Source: Prosopocoilus inquinatus
Taxonomy: Eukaryota; Arthropoda; Insecta; Coleoptera; Lucanidae
NCBI GenBank assembly: GCA_036172665.1
Contig: CM069872.1
Location: 37,868,101-37,932,100, forward strand
DNA: 64,000 bases
Reading direction: 5' to 3'
Shown here: piece after piece, positions 32,291-43,433 of the stretch
How positions within the stretch are numbered: the stretch's first letter is position 1
Layout: the number at the start of each line of letters is the position of its first letter
Made by a program: the position numbers and the translations under genes
The notes under the pieces: model-generated
What the model was told of the DNA's origin: nothing
The model's database searches: none
Seen by the model: the letters and a program-made list of their open reading frames with translations, nothing else

Positions 32291-32638
32291 ATGGCAGAAA
32301 TTCCACGACCTCCGTCGAACAACGGGCCACAGTCGGAAAGCAGCTCACCTTTCACCCATTCGACCGACGCGGATCGTTGGTTTCTCAATAACACGAAACA
32401 CGCTAAGCTCCTTAGTGCATTTGCTGCTGCTGCTTCTGCTGCTTTTATCAGTCTGTCCATCTCGATCAAAAAGTGGGACGTCGCCAAAGTAAAATTCCAC
32501 CGGCATCGTCGTCGACGACGACGACGTCGTCCTCTAATTAAGGCCGCGAACTTTCCCAACGAAGTGCAGAACTTCGCAAAAACTAGTTTCTTTTGGCCAC
32601 CGCAAGATATTAATTACGCGAATTTTAAGTTTGATTAA
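32291..32638 (+). CDS. Candidate 115-residue protein or exon, unidentified
   Basis: The frame opens with ATG in a good context (caacATGgc) and is GC-richer than its surroundings. It has a Ser/Pro-rich start (MAEIPRPPSNNGPQSESSSP), an Ala/Ser-rich hydrophobic stretch (residues 40-58) and an Arg run from a CGT/CGA microsatellite (about residues 70-80). The opposite strand is open over nearly the same span, which weakens the case. I do not recognise a family. It could be a 5' exon, a small orphan protein or chance. Confidence 0.25.
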   Translation: MAEIPRPPSNNGPQSESSSPFTHSTDADRWFLNNTKHAKLLSAFAAAASAAFISLSISIKKWDVAKVKFHRHRRRRRRRRPLIKAANFPNEVQNFAKTSFFWPPQDINYANFKFD

Positions 32639-33003
32639 TAGCGGCGAACTTTCGCGGAAGCCCTTCGCGGTATTAAACTTTTTCTGCCTCAAAGTCCCAA
32701 ATAAATTATTAGAACCTGCTGAGGTACATTTTTTGGTTTTGAAAAGTTTGATCACAGGGTTTTTGTAGGTAAGCTCAATCTCTGTAAGTATTGCAGAAAG
32801 TTTTCCAAGCAACAGAAACGTGATTTCCGCCAACCTTATACTGTTGAAAAACGGTGTGATTTGCGTTGCGGTGTAGGGTTGGCAAAAATGATATATCGTT
32901 AATTGTATATCGATACATTCGATTTTTTTTTTAATTTGAAGTCTAGTGGCAGTGACTTTGCACGTGCGGATTTAATTTACACGATACCCAGTACCATTTT
33001 CAG
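32639..33003. other. Unassigned stretch before a LINE relic
   Basis: Mostly AT-rich. A minus-strand frame at 32534-32833 (99 codons) has no recognised features. ATATATCGTTAATTGTATATCGATAC near 32893 is an imperfect local repeat. Confidence 0.35.
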
Positions 33004-33740
33004 CACTCTACAGTTCAAATTAAAAAGAAACTCCCCGTATCTAACAGATTAAGAGACAAAGCTTTAAACAAATTCAAAAGGACTAAAAATCATGAGCACT
33101 GGCTTTAATATAAAAATTTACGTGATTTAACAACAAACGCAATTCGAAGAGAAAAGAAGGCCTACTTAGAATCTCAAGTTTGTAATCTAAATCCTAAAAT
33201 CATGAGGAAAAGATATAAAGAATTTAATATAGGCGTCAATGACAATAAACAAATACTACCGGAATGGTTGTGTGATCCAGATGTTCTTAATAACTTCTTT
33301 ATTAACAATGTTTCTTCCCCTAACGTTACTCATCCTGAATTGATTCACTTCTATAATAATAATATCAAATCGAATATTTTACATTCTTTTTCTCTTTCTG
33401 AAGTATCTGAGGAAGATGTTATGAATATCATTAATAAAATTCGTACAAAATCCTCTGGGTGTGATGATATTAACATTTCCTTCTTAAAATTATGTGTTCC
33501 TTTTGTATTACATAACTCATATTATATATTATGGCATTCGTAATTCTACATTTCCTAGATTATGGAAACTTGCTCGGATTACTCCCATTCCTAAGAAAAA
33601 TAATCCAATGGAACTGAAGGACCTAAGACCAATTGGCATCTTAAGTATATTATCTAAAATATTTGAGAAAGTACTTGAAATTCAAATTAGAAAATTCATT
33701 GACGAATACCATATTTTACCAGATAATCAGTCTGATCAGT
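33004..33740 (+). pseudogene. Jockey-like LINE fragment (RT N-terminal part)
   Basis: Plus-strand frames give the endonuclease-RT linker (KALNKFKRTKNHEHWLYYKN, then IRREKKAYLESQV), the pre-RT region in frame at 33202-33543 (EEDVMNIINKIRTKSSGCDD), and the first RT blocks (ITPIPKKNNPMELKDLRPIG, then LSKIFEKVLEIQIRKFI) up to QS at 33735. A frameshift lies near 33540. The finger and palm blocks with YADD are missing. It is truncated at both ends, so it probably survived as an internal piece. Confidence 0.85.
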
Positions 33741-33767
33741 TATTAATTTGTTAATTTCAGTTATAAG

Positions 33768-34470
33768 TTATGGCACTTAAATATAGCTTTCTGCTGAAAT
33801 TTTCTTTTTAAAAGTATTTCAATGGTCGGTTTTTTAAATTACACACCCAATGTTGCCACTTTCCTAACTAAATTTGATCATTAGAAGTCGATTTTTCGAT
33901 CATTTGATTCTACTTTCAAAGATCTCTAGTTTGTATACCTCCACAATAGGATTTATTTTAACAAAAATAATTTAAAGGCCGACCTTTGAAATACTAAAAT
34001 AAAAATATCTGGTGATAAAATTGCTAAAATTAAAGGTATATAACCTTGTATCAGCAGAAAGCTATATTTAAGTGCTATCCATTTCTGAAATAAAAAGTGG
34101 GCCGTTCCATTAAAGAAAAAATGAGATATCGAATGTTTCGTAAGTATCGATCGCTCGGTATAATGCAAAAAGATATCATAACTTTATTCATCTTTTCACA
34201 AAGACCAAAGTCCTAAAAATATCGTGTTAGATTTTTGTTCGTGTGTGTTATCTCAGTAATCAGAAACTCATATTCAAACTGACTGAATTTTTGAAGAATT
34301 TTCCAAGAAAAAAAAATTATTTTACAAAAGTAGTTCAATAAAATCAATATATATTTATACCGTTGTAATCAGTTCATTGCAGCGCTCCAAATATCTAAAA
34401 ATAGACAGGATATTCCATTAAAAAAAAATTGTTTCCATGGCGAGCCGCCATTTTTTTGATCGCTCTGTAT
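33768..34470. repeat. Inverted repeat and duplicated element ends
   Basis: 33768-33840 (GCACTTAAATATAGCTTTCT..) is inverted relative to 33965-34082, arms of about 75-115 bases around a 125-base spacer. Downstream, 34090-34162 and 34411-34468 both run from a GTTCCATTAAA-like box to GATCGCTCKGTATA, as if two copies of one TA-element end lay in tandem. Full boundaries were not resolved. 34471-34657 shows nothing further. Confidence 0.5.
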
Positions 34471-34657
34471 AGTTCAAAATAATTTTACAATATGCCGCGT
34501 GGTGTCTAGTACAAAATTCTTTATCGACTTTTTTCCTAATTTTTTTTCCCATAAGTCTCACAGACGAAATACCCATCGTTGGGCCCCTTACATAAGAATT
34601 TTATATCAGATCTTGCATGGTATCACAACGGCCTCACATTTAATGGGGATACCCCTA

Positions 34658-34767
34658 AGGGGCGAATTCTGTAACTTATTAACGAGCTGTTAAAATTTAG
34701 AGGTCCTTTAAAATTTAACAACAAAACAGCCGTTTAAATTTAACATTTTTGATACAGAATAGGCCCC
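34658..34767. mobile_element. 110-bp TA-MITE, family A
   Basis: The ends are AGGGGCGAATTCTGTAAC and GATACAGAATAGGCCCC. TA occurs at 34656-34657 and 34768-34769. The right-hand TA is also the target TA of the mariner that starts at 34770, so the two elements touch. It is shorter in the middle than the 21184-21329 copy. Confidence 0.85.
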
Positions 34768-34769
34768 TA

Positions 34770-36056
34770 ATGTGGGCTGCTGGAGAATTTTCTGGAATCT
34801 AGTAGGTCTAGAATTGTTAGTGTTTATCAACTGCCATATTTGAAAAATTTGACGTTTTTCGCCTATAATTCTATTGACAGTTCCTATCCAAGTGAACTAG
34901 TCTTGTTTGTACAGCATTTGAGAAAAATTAATTTTGTGTAAACATGGAAATCTCGCGTGAAAATTTTCGTGCCATGATTTCTTACGATTTCAAATGTGGT
35001 CTAACGCCGAAACAATGCCTCGATCGGCTTCATTTGGCTTTTGGAGATAAAGCACCATCAAAGAGCAGTGTTCATAATTGGTTTGCCGAATTCCAGCGTG
35101 GACGTACCTCTCTCAGTGACGAATTTCGTGAAGGTCGTCCATCAACATCTGTTGTTGCCACTAATGTAGATGCTGTGCGTGAAATGCTTGAGCGAGATCG
35201 ACATGTGACATATCGTGAGATTCAAGCATCCTTACGCATTGACATGAAAGCAATACACCAGATTTTGCATGATCATTTGAACGTACGAAAGCTTTTCAGT
35301 CGTTGGATCCCACACAATTTAACAGAAACGCAAAAGCAGGGTCGTGTCAAATGGTGCGAAGAGAAATTCAATGGAGGTCGTTCAAATTTAGTTTATAACA
35401 TCGTTACTGGTGACGAAACGTGGATCTATTCGTACGAGCCAGAAAGTAAACAACAATCTACCGTTTGGGTATTTCAAAATGAACCAAAACCAAGAAAAGT
35501 TGTCCGTTCACGCAGTGCTGCGAAGCAAATGATTGCTTGTTTCTTTGGTTTAACTGGACATGTAGCAACCGTGGCTTTAGAGGATTGAAAAACCGTGAAT
35601 GCTGATTGGTATACTACAGTTTGTTTGCCGGAAGTCATCGATCAAATAAGAAGAAACAATCGAAATCGACGAATTATTCTCCATCATGACAACGCCAGCT
35701 CTCACTCAGCCCGTCAAACAGTTGATTTTTTGTCCAACAATAATGTTGAATTAATGACTCATTGTCCATATTCACCTGATTTATCACCTAATGATTTCTT
35801 TTTGTTCCCAAATATCAAAAATAAAATGCGTGGTGAGCGATTTTTGTCGGCGTAAGCAGCGGTTGAAACATTCCGGACCCTGGTTTCTGAGGTACATCTA
35901 TCTTTAGAGTGGAAAACGTGCTTTAGAAATTGGTTCGAGCGTACGCAAAAGTGTATTGACGTCAAAGGCGAATACTTCGAAAAACAATGATACCGTTTAC
36001 TAAATTTCATATGCGTTTTTACATACCGTTTCCAAAAACTTTTTCAGCACCCCACG
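34770..36056 (+). mobile_element. Mariner element, 1287 bp
   Basis: TA at 34768-34769 and 36057-36058. The ends ATGTGGGCTGCTGGAGAATT and the complement of the right end, CGTGGGGTGCTGAAAAAGTT, are related inverted repeats of about 27 bases. The size and single transposase frame are those of a full-length mariner. Confidence 0.92.
34944..35990 (+). pseudogene. Mariner transposase (DD34D) with two stops
   Basis: 348 codons in one frame, normal mariner length, ATG at 34944. The N-terminal paired-like DNA-binding region has LTPKQCLDRLHLAFGDKAPS and the linker WIPHNLTETQK. Catalytic blocks: GDETWIYSYEPESKQQ, HHDNASSHSARQ, and YSPDLSPNDFFLF with 34 residues between the second and third Asp. The end is GEYFEKQ. 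TGA at 35586-35588 (where related proteins have Arg) and TAA at 35853-35855 (Glu expected) interrupt it, both single-base changes. No frameshift, so it died recently. The product would cut and paste at TA. Confidence 0.95.
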
Positions 36057-36058
36057 TA

Positions 36059-37954
36059 GTGCTAAAAATTCACATATAAAACAAGTGCGACTTGCTTAAA
36101 TTTTAAGTCTAGATGAAAAATAACAAGCTTTCAAGGTCACGGATTAGTTACTGTTAATTATTTTAATGTTAATTATGTTATATGTATAAAGGTTCTCACT
36201 TTACATCGTACAATCATCTTTTACGTTACGCTTACAAATTTTCTTCTACTTAATGTTTCATTGTACAGTTTTCTTTTTTAACTTGAAAACGTCACATATT
36301 CTACATCTAATGTTTAATTTAACGCTTAAACATATCTTTTACAATTTGCGAACAGATTTTCAATATTTAAATACAAGCCTTCATGATTAGCAAGATGAGA
36401 ACGGTACCGTAATTAAGTTTTGTTTAACATCAAACTCGTGATTGGAGATCACAGCTTTAATCTCGACTTTAATTATGAGGAGTGATTAAAGGACATTATT
36501 ATTAGAGAAATTATTTAGCGTCCAACAACGCATGCAACTTTTTAGAAAAAATAACGATCGAAATTGTTAAAAATTAAAAGTATCGCAACCGCATGTGCTA
36601 AATAAAAAAAAATATATTTTTTATATACAGCAATAAACAGAAATATGCGAAAACCAAGAAGCACAGAGAGTACAAGTGTGATAATTGTTCTTTTGGTGAT
36701 TTCGTTATTACTAATGTGCGGATATTCTAAGGTCTGAGCTAAACAGACAAGTGGAATGAGTAGGCGCGGAACTCTGCTTCTACCTCTCGCGCGTTCGGGT
36801 GCCAATGACGTCGCCTTAATTTCTCCGCCCTCAAGTTATTAGAGACATCGTGTCAGCAATAATAATACGTAAGTAATTAGTTTTTAAATCTTCAACCGAA
36901 AACTGTTTAAATTAGAGGGAACACCCAACGTTTCACCATCGCTTGATAGCTTCGTTAGGGGTGAAAAAAATAAACAACCACGTTGTCAAGAGAAACAACC
37001 CAAGTAACCAGAAATGCTTTCTGAAATTCTTATAAAGGTTTATATAGTAAGTCTTTAAAACTTAGGGCTTTATTATTTGGTCTTATAAACATCTTCTCGA
37101 TATTAATAAATCACTTAAATGACCAAAAGGGGCGCAAGTAATAAAGCAAAATAATGATACAGAAGTGACTAAAAAGCAGCTTAGAAAGGAATGTCATCAC
37201 CATTTCTATGGTGTATAAACAATTCTGAAAGAATTACAAAATCTATTTAATAATTACGTTATAAAGCAACGGGCAGTCATGTTAATATTGCTCGTATACA
37301 ACTCATATAAAATAGGTTTATAGTAACTATTTTGTTGCCTAACTACTGGGGATTTCTTTTATACATATCTGAAAAATTATTTCGCTAAATAACAGTTACC
37401 AATAGTGGAGTTTCATTTTATTAGGGTCACAAAATATCGTCTTAAATGTATGTATTACCTAATTTAGTCTTTAGTCAGGACATGAAATATTGGAATGGTC
37501 ATTAGGAGGCATCAACGACCTAATTTTTCATGCAAATCAAAATTCATCGTCAAAGTTGTTACGATACTTCTATAAACTTTACGGGCCCTGTGAAAAACTT
37601 ATTTTTTTACTGTAATTACCTTGTTATTAATTTATAGATGATTGGATTAATAAGTAATTCATTATGTACATGAATTTTTAATTTTTTTATGCAAATTAAT
37701 AATAATTGGATTATTCTATACGTGCTTTAAAACAATGGCTGCTGCATTTTATCAAAAATATAAAATATAAAAATGTCCTTTTTCGGTCCCATATTCGGCA
37801 CTCATGAAATAAGAAAAGAAAAACTTACGGAACTTACTTCTCTGATCGTAGACAATAAACATCGCGGGAATGACTAATACGCAAGACACGCTCAAGGAAT
37901 ATCATCTGTGTGGAGGAAACAAACGTTCGCTGTTAGACTTTTAGAAATGTTTAT
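36059..37954. other. Unassigned, no gene seen
   Basis: No repeat boundary or coding region could be supported. 36720-36830 is GC-rich. 37000-37700 is AT-rich with scattered short palindromes. The 87-codon minus-strand frame at 36542-36805 lacks family features. Confidence 0.35.
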
Positions 37955-38200
37955 AACAATTGTTCGACGTGACATCCAACATTAGCCACACACAAACAAG
38001 CTCGGTGTAAAAGTGATTCTTGTGCTCGTGTGCATGTCAGGATTAACGCAAATACTGTCGACGGCATTATGAATACACTCCTCTGAAATGCTGTTCTCTC
38101 GCCGTTGGTGAATTGCGGCATTTTAATAAGTATTAATACTATGTGGATAGTAATCATATTTAGCTTTAACTCGTTCAATCGCTTTTTGAAACTGTTGATG
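37955..38200 (-). pseudogene. Possible C-terminal scrap of a Tc1/mariner transposase
   Basis: The minus strand ends SLLHRACLCVANVGCHVEQL-L before a stop at 37951, which resembles the Arg-x-C-x-x-x-G-x-H-x-E-x-LL ending of the two transposases at 4657 and 17498. A second frame just upstream (AVDSICVNPDMHTSTR) would fit after a frameshift. No catalytic block survives and no inverted repeat was found, so this rests on a short match. Confidence 0.4.
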
Positions 38201-38338
38201 CCAAAGAATACGGAGCAATAAATTGTACGTCATAGTCATAAAAGATGAAGCAAATTCTGTCGCTCAGCTGAAATACGACTTATTGCGACGTTAAAAACAA
38301 GGCTTTTATTGGCCTCTCGACTTCGGCACGGAACACAC

Positions 38339-39575
38339 TAGTTGGCTCCCGCGGTCAGTTTTGAAAAAAGGGTGGTAGATGAGTTGGCTCCCGTACCTTA
38401 TACTAGTTGGCTCCCTTTTCGTATACCAATTGGCTCCGACGTATTTATAAGATTAAGGAAGATTAAATAGAAAATTTAATATAAAATAAATTTATTTACT
38501 TGTGTATCTAAATTATTTCTGTTAAGGTTTGTATCTTTGAGACGTACATTTCACAAACTCAACATTTGAAATTATGTTTTGCTTTAACAGTTTTATTTTG
38601 GTATCAATGAAATGTTTTTTTAAAATAATTTTTCTCCTGTATTCTTTCTTTTTAATAGATGAATTGCTACATACGAGTGAATTTGCTTATTCGGTAACAA
38701 AAAAAAAAGTGAGGGGGATGTAGTGTTCGTTTTCCAGGCCATGGACAGTAAAAAGTTGATAAAAAAACTTTGCTGCACATTTAAATGTTCCATCAACGTA
38801 GATCGATACCTTATTTAAAAATATTAAACTGTTTTCGCACGAACAAGCCACAAAATTATTATCTACATCATTTTTACCAAGAAATATTTCTCCCTTATTT
38901 GTTTTAATATCGATACCATTCATATATCGGTAGCTGCTTTTCTCTTAACCGAATTGCTTAATTTTTGTCTGTTTAAAGATTTACAGACACATTAGACCAT
39001 GGTTATGTACTATCAACTTTTTTTGACTGCAGCCCAGTTATAGAATTGATTCGTTATGTACTTCGTTATGTTTTATTATATCATTTGAACCGTGAGTTTT
39101 AAGGAATGACTTATACCCACGTTTTGCACATTGCTCTCTTTGCACATTCTCACATAATATCTTGTGGAAATTTTATTTAAAATTATTCAAAACAATTACA
39201 GGTTTCCCTTTTTCACTCAAAATTTCTTCGACAAGTTCCATTGTGAATGTCCAAGTTAACTAATTATCATTGTGTTTATTTTCAAGTTATATTAGCGAAA
39301 ATTTCCTACCCCTAAATTTTGGGCCAATCAAATTCTCAAATTAAACCCTCTTCGTTGGACATTGAATTTAGCCGGAAAAGCTTATCTACGGGTATATTTT
39401 AATTACTCATTCTTACTGAGAGAATTTATAATAATAAAAATTTCTGGAAGGTTTTAGAATGTAAATGCTGGGAACTAGCACAAATCTTCGGAGCCAATTA
39501 GCACACGCCTTCGGAGCCAACTTACCTGTAATCTTTTTCTATGGGAAGATTAAAAATTGACCACCGGAGCCAACT
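38339..39575 (-). mobile_element. Mutator-like element with repeated terminal boxes
   Basis: CTAGTTGGCTCCCGCGGTCA at the left is inverted relative to the complement of the right end, CTAGTTGGCTCCGGTGGTCA. Further copies of the AGTTGGCTCC box occur at about 38379, 38405 and 38428 on the left and, inverted, at about 39489 and 39513 on the right. It encodes a FLYWCH/MULE protein relic. A 9-base target duplication, expected for MULEs, was not found, so the outer limits may be a few bases off. Confidence 0.78.
38670..39241 (-). pseudogene. FLYWCH-MULE transposase relic
   Basis: The protein starts MELVEEILSEKGKPVIVLNN at 39241, followed by NFHKILCENVQREQCAKRGY and a His-containing end, the pattern of an insect FLYWCH zinc-binding DNA-recognition domain (with a stop where an aromatic residue is expected). 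Further on is the start of a MULE transposase domain: VSIYVDGTFKCAAKFFYQLF then TVHGLENEHYIPLTFFF, which contains the first catalytic Asp (VDGTFK). The rest of the catalytic domain is missing. Stops and a gap between the domains show decay. Confidence 0.82.
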
Positions 39576-39953
39576 AGTATGTAGCCCTTCGGCAAAGGTC
39601 CATTGCTCTTCTGTTTTTGTTCCAATCAACTTTCCTTTTCTTGACCTACCTCAAAGCCATAGGCGTACGATTATTTCTTACCCGATATTCAACTGCGATT
39701 TTCTCGAAATATGTGAAACTTTTGTTAAGGACACGTAAGTTCAAAACCTTAATAAATCAAAAAAGTACGTAACGCTCCAAATAAACAGTAATAATCCAGT
39801 AATTTAGCTGTGAGAAGCAATATAAGTGTTATTTGGGAAGTTTTTGTTAACGACTATAGTATTTACTTACAAATTTCATCAGACAAGCGTCGACTTCAAT
39901 AATAACATGAAACATAACATCGTTACGAGTATACCATCAAGTGCACAGAAAAG
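39576..39953. other. Unassigned spacer
   Basis: Short sequence between the MULE and the first 55-base direct repeat that brackets the Harbinger nest. A 65-codon frame at 39541-39738 has no features. Confidence 0.35.
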
Positions 39954-40694
39954 TAAACGATTCTTAAATAAATAAAAAATTAATGATTGATTCAAAGAGA
40001 CTAGTGGCCGGTTTCACAAAGCTTCATTAAATATTTAAATTCCGATTAACTCTGTAACGAATGATTAAATAGGAAAACAACTGCACTTAGCAGTGATTAA
40101 ATTAACGACAATTACTAAACGACTCGCTCTGTAATCAGTCGTCAAATAGTCTTAATGCTCCGTTAAGTGTTTCACAAAGCTCGATTAAGAGATAACACTT
40201 CATTTACTTCTGTTTAATCAGGCGTTAGATTAATCGATAGAATTCCAGCGATTAAAAAGTAACGAGTGAATTTTCCATAGTTATTATCAAGCTTTTTTGA
40301 TATAAAAATTCCACACATATATCTAAAAAATAATTATAATTTTATTTGAAAATGTAACGTACCTTAAATATGAATAATAATGACATTTATGTACTTTATA
40401 CGACACTATTTCGGAAATTATTTTCATCAACAAACAATTAAAAATTATTTCAAAATGTCTGCAACCTCACTTTCTTCTCTGACGATAAAGAAATACCTGC
40501 TTAAGGTAGGATTCATTTTATAAGAGACAGAAATAATCCTTTTAATGATTTGGATGATAATGAATTTATCGTTTCGCTTTTCCAAAGGAGTTATGGAACT
40601 CTTTGGTCCCACACTAGAACCTGCAACAAGCAAAAATAAATTTATTTTATGGTATAAATCAGTTGCTGATAAACTGACGTTATTATCCACTTAA

Positions 40695-42018
40695 TGGCCG
40701 GTTTCACAAAGCTTCGTCAAATATTTAAGTTCCGATTAACTCTGTAACGAATGATTAAATAGGAAAACAACCGCATTTAACGATGATTAACTTAACGATG
40801 ATTACTAAACGGCTCGCTCTCTAATCGGTCGTCAAATAGTCTTAATGCTCTGTTAAGTGTTTCACAAAGCTCGATTAAGAGATAACGCTTCGTTTACTTC
40901 TGTCTAATCAGGCGTTAGATTAATCGATAGAATTCCAGCGATTAAAAAGTAATGAGTGAATTTTCCATAGTTATTATCAAGCTTTTTTGATATAAAAATT
41001 CCTCACATATATCTAAAACATAATTATAATTTTATTTAAAAATGTAACGTACCTTAAATATTAAAAATAATGACATTTCTATACTTTTTACTCACTTGGT
41101 TTATTGATTAATTTTTACGACACTATTTCGGAAATTATTTTCAAGAACAAACAATTCGAAATTATTTCAAAATGTCTGCAACCTCACTTTCTTCTTTGAC
41201 GATAAAGAAATACCTCTTTAAGGTAGGATTTATTTTATAAGAGACAGAAATAATCCTTTTAATGATTTGGATGATAATGAATTTCACGTATCGCTTTTCC
41301 AAAGGAGTTATGGAACTCTTTGGTCCCACACTAGAACCTGCAACAAGCAAAAATAAATTTATTTTATGGTACAAATCAATTGCTGATAAACTTACCTTAT
41401 TATCCACTGAAATATTTCAACAGCTGATTTCTGATACTTTCAGAAACCATCGATACGTAGAATAATTCATCGTGTTATTCATTTTATTGCAAGGCAAAGC
41501 AAACAGTTAATTAAATTGCCAATAGAAGAAGCTCTGCAAGTTAACATTACGCTTTTCTCATGTCATTGGCACCACAGATTGTACCCCATGTTAAAATTAT
41601 TTCACCTGATGGTAATCTCGGTGAGCTGTACCACAACAGAAAAGTGTCTGCCATATACATATGTTCAAGTAATTCAACTGCAATAAAGTTTCCTTCCTCC
41701 CTTTCTTTTTTCCTCTTTCATTTTTAAAAATCATTAACTGCACTACTGCGAAGAATTTAAGATGTATTTATTTATTTTGAGATTCTAACCTCGCACTACC
41801 TGATTGATTGCAGGCCTGACGCCATCACGACAGATTACTTTAAAGCGGTGTCAAAGTGGCAATTTTTCGATGTTGCCAAACGTAAACTCCAATTAGTTAA
41901 TCAGAGATTAACATAATAGTTTTTTGTTTTGTGAAACAGCATGAAATTTTTAACAATGATTAAACTTAACGGTTGATTAGTTAATCAACGCTTTAACAAA
42001 GCTTTGTGAAACTGGCCA
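40695..42018 (+). mobile_element. Inner PIF/Harbinger copy
   Basis: An exact 3-base duplication TAA (40692-40694, 42019-42021). The ends are TGGCCGGTTTCACAAAGCTT and the complement of TGGCCAGTTTCACAAAGCTT. It is inserted in the sibling at the site corresponding to its own internal CCACTGAAATATTTC (CCACTTAAATATTTC in the host copy). TAA duplication and GGCC ends fit the PIF/Harbinger superfamily. Confidence 0.9.
41235..41660 (+). pseudogene. PIF/Harbinger transposase relic
   Basis: Plus-strand frames read RDRNNPFNDLDDNEFHV, then FSKGVMELFGPTLEPATSKN (N-terminal region of Harbinger nucleases), then RVIHFIARQSKQLIKLPIEE, then VIGTTDCTHVKI-type and GELYHNRKVSAIY segments around the first catalytic Asp. 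Large parts are missing, consistent with an element of 1.3 kb where autonomous copies are usually 3 kb or more. The outer copy holds the same pieces at 40520-40690 and 42030-42240. The open minus-strand frames of 81 codons at 40445 and 41162 are shadows of this coding sequence. Confidence 0.75.
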
Positions 42019-42652
42019 TAAATATTTCAACAGCTGATTCCTGATACTTTCAGAAACCATCGATACGTAGAATAATTCATCGTGTCACTCATCTTATTGC
42101 AAGGCAAAGCAAACATTAACATAACATTAGGCTTTTCTCATGTCATTGGCACCACAGATTGTACCCAATGTTAAAATTATTTCCCTTAGTAATCCCGCTG
42201 AGCTGTACCACAACAGAAAATGTCTTTGCCATATATGTTCAAGTAATTCAACTGCACTAAAGTTTCCTTCCTTCCTTTCTTTTTTCATTTTTAATAATCA
42301 TTAACTGCTCTAATGCGAAGAATTTAAGATGTATTTATTTATTTTGAATTTCTAACCTCACACTACTTGACTGCATGCCTACCGCCACGCCGAACAGATT
42401 ACTTTAAAGCGGTGTGAAAGTGGCAATTTTTCGATGTTGCCAAACGTAAACTCCAATTAGTTAATCAGAGATTAACATAATAGTTTTTTGTTTTGTGAAA
42501 CAGCATCAAATTTTTAACACTGATTAAACTTAACGGTTGATTAGTTAATCAACGCTTTAACAAAGCTTTGTGAAACCGGCCATAACTAAGACAAACTAAA
42601 CGATTCTTAAATAAATAAAAAAATAACGATTGATTCAAAGAGACTAGTTTAA

Positions 42653-43433
42653 CAATTGGATTGATATCTTAAGTTACTTAGAAGTTACTTAAAATTAATG
42701 AAAATAAATGGAAATTCTGTTGTAAGAAAAGTTTGTAGTCTTGAACATAAACTTTAATTAAAGGCGTTTTCGATTTGGGTGCACTAATGGCATTGATGTG
42801 AGTGCGCACTCTTTTCTTGATCTAATTCTAACTTCATGTAATAAAACGAGATGAAGATACTCTGCGTGCACATAGTGCAGCACCCCGCATTGAAAGCGCC
42901 ATAACTTGATAAAATTCAAACTCTTCGTCGCTATTACTATAACAATAAACTGCTCCCGCTTACCAAAACGAATGTATACACGTGCAGCACAGACGTACGC
43001 TAATGCTTAACACCGAACTCTCTGTTTTTCATCCTTTAATTAAATTAGTTTGCTGGTACGAACAGTAAAACAAATCGCCGTGAATTTCATCGCCTCATCC
43101 TTATCTGAAACCAACATTAACTCAAGAAGAACGAAATTTCTGATTTTACCTTCTATAATGAGCAATCTTAGGACCTTTGTATGGATATTCACGGTCACTT
43201 CGTAACACGCACATTCGCCGCCAATTCATGAGCGCCGAGATACTAATGCGATAAATACGCGGTAACAAATGCAAAATACGCGATTGTGATGCCGCCTACC
43301 TAACCTGCCGCTTATGAGAATAACATTGATTTCCATACTTTCATCCAATATTTGATAATGAAATCAAATTGTGCTGGTGTGTAACCAAAACTGATTTTAC
43401 GACTTTTCTAATACGAAATTTATTCCTTTACAG
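42653..43433. other. Unassigned, with one small palindromic MITE
   Basis: About 42785-42885 is an inverted relative of the MITE at 13005-13092 (shared GAGTGCGCACTC and ACTTCATGTAATAAAACGAG). The rest looks like host intron leading to the 43434 exon, with GC content rising towards the exon and a pyrimidine tract just before it. Confidence 0.4.

Larger units (their letters stand above)
40005..42582 (+). mobile_element. PIF/Harbinger element, interrupted by its own sibling
   Basis: The ends are TGGCCGGTTTCACAAAGCTT and its complement at 42563-42582, with TAG (40002-40004) and TAA (42583-42585) outside. Its left half is 40005-40691 and its right half 42022-42582, together about 1.25 kb, aligning to the inner copy at high identity. 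About 55 bases (AAACGATTCTTAAATAAATA..GAGACTAG) stand as direct repeats at 39954-40004 and 42598-42650, so the target was duplicated in tandem around the element. It carries the same transposase relic as the inner copy. Confidence 0.85.

Noticed and set aside
40445..40690. 81-codon minus-strand frame, repeated almost identically at 41162-41407
   Set aside because: The repetition comes from the two Harbinger copies. The plus strand of the same region reads as Harbinger transposase, so the minus frame is a shadow.
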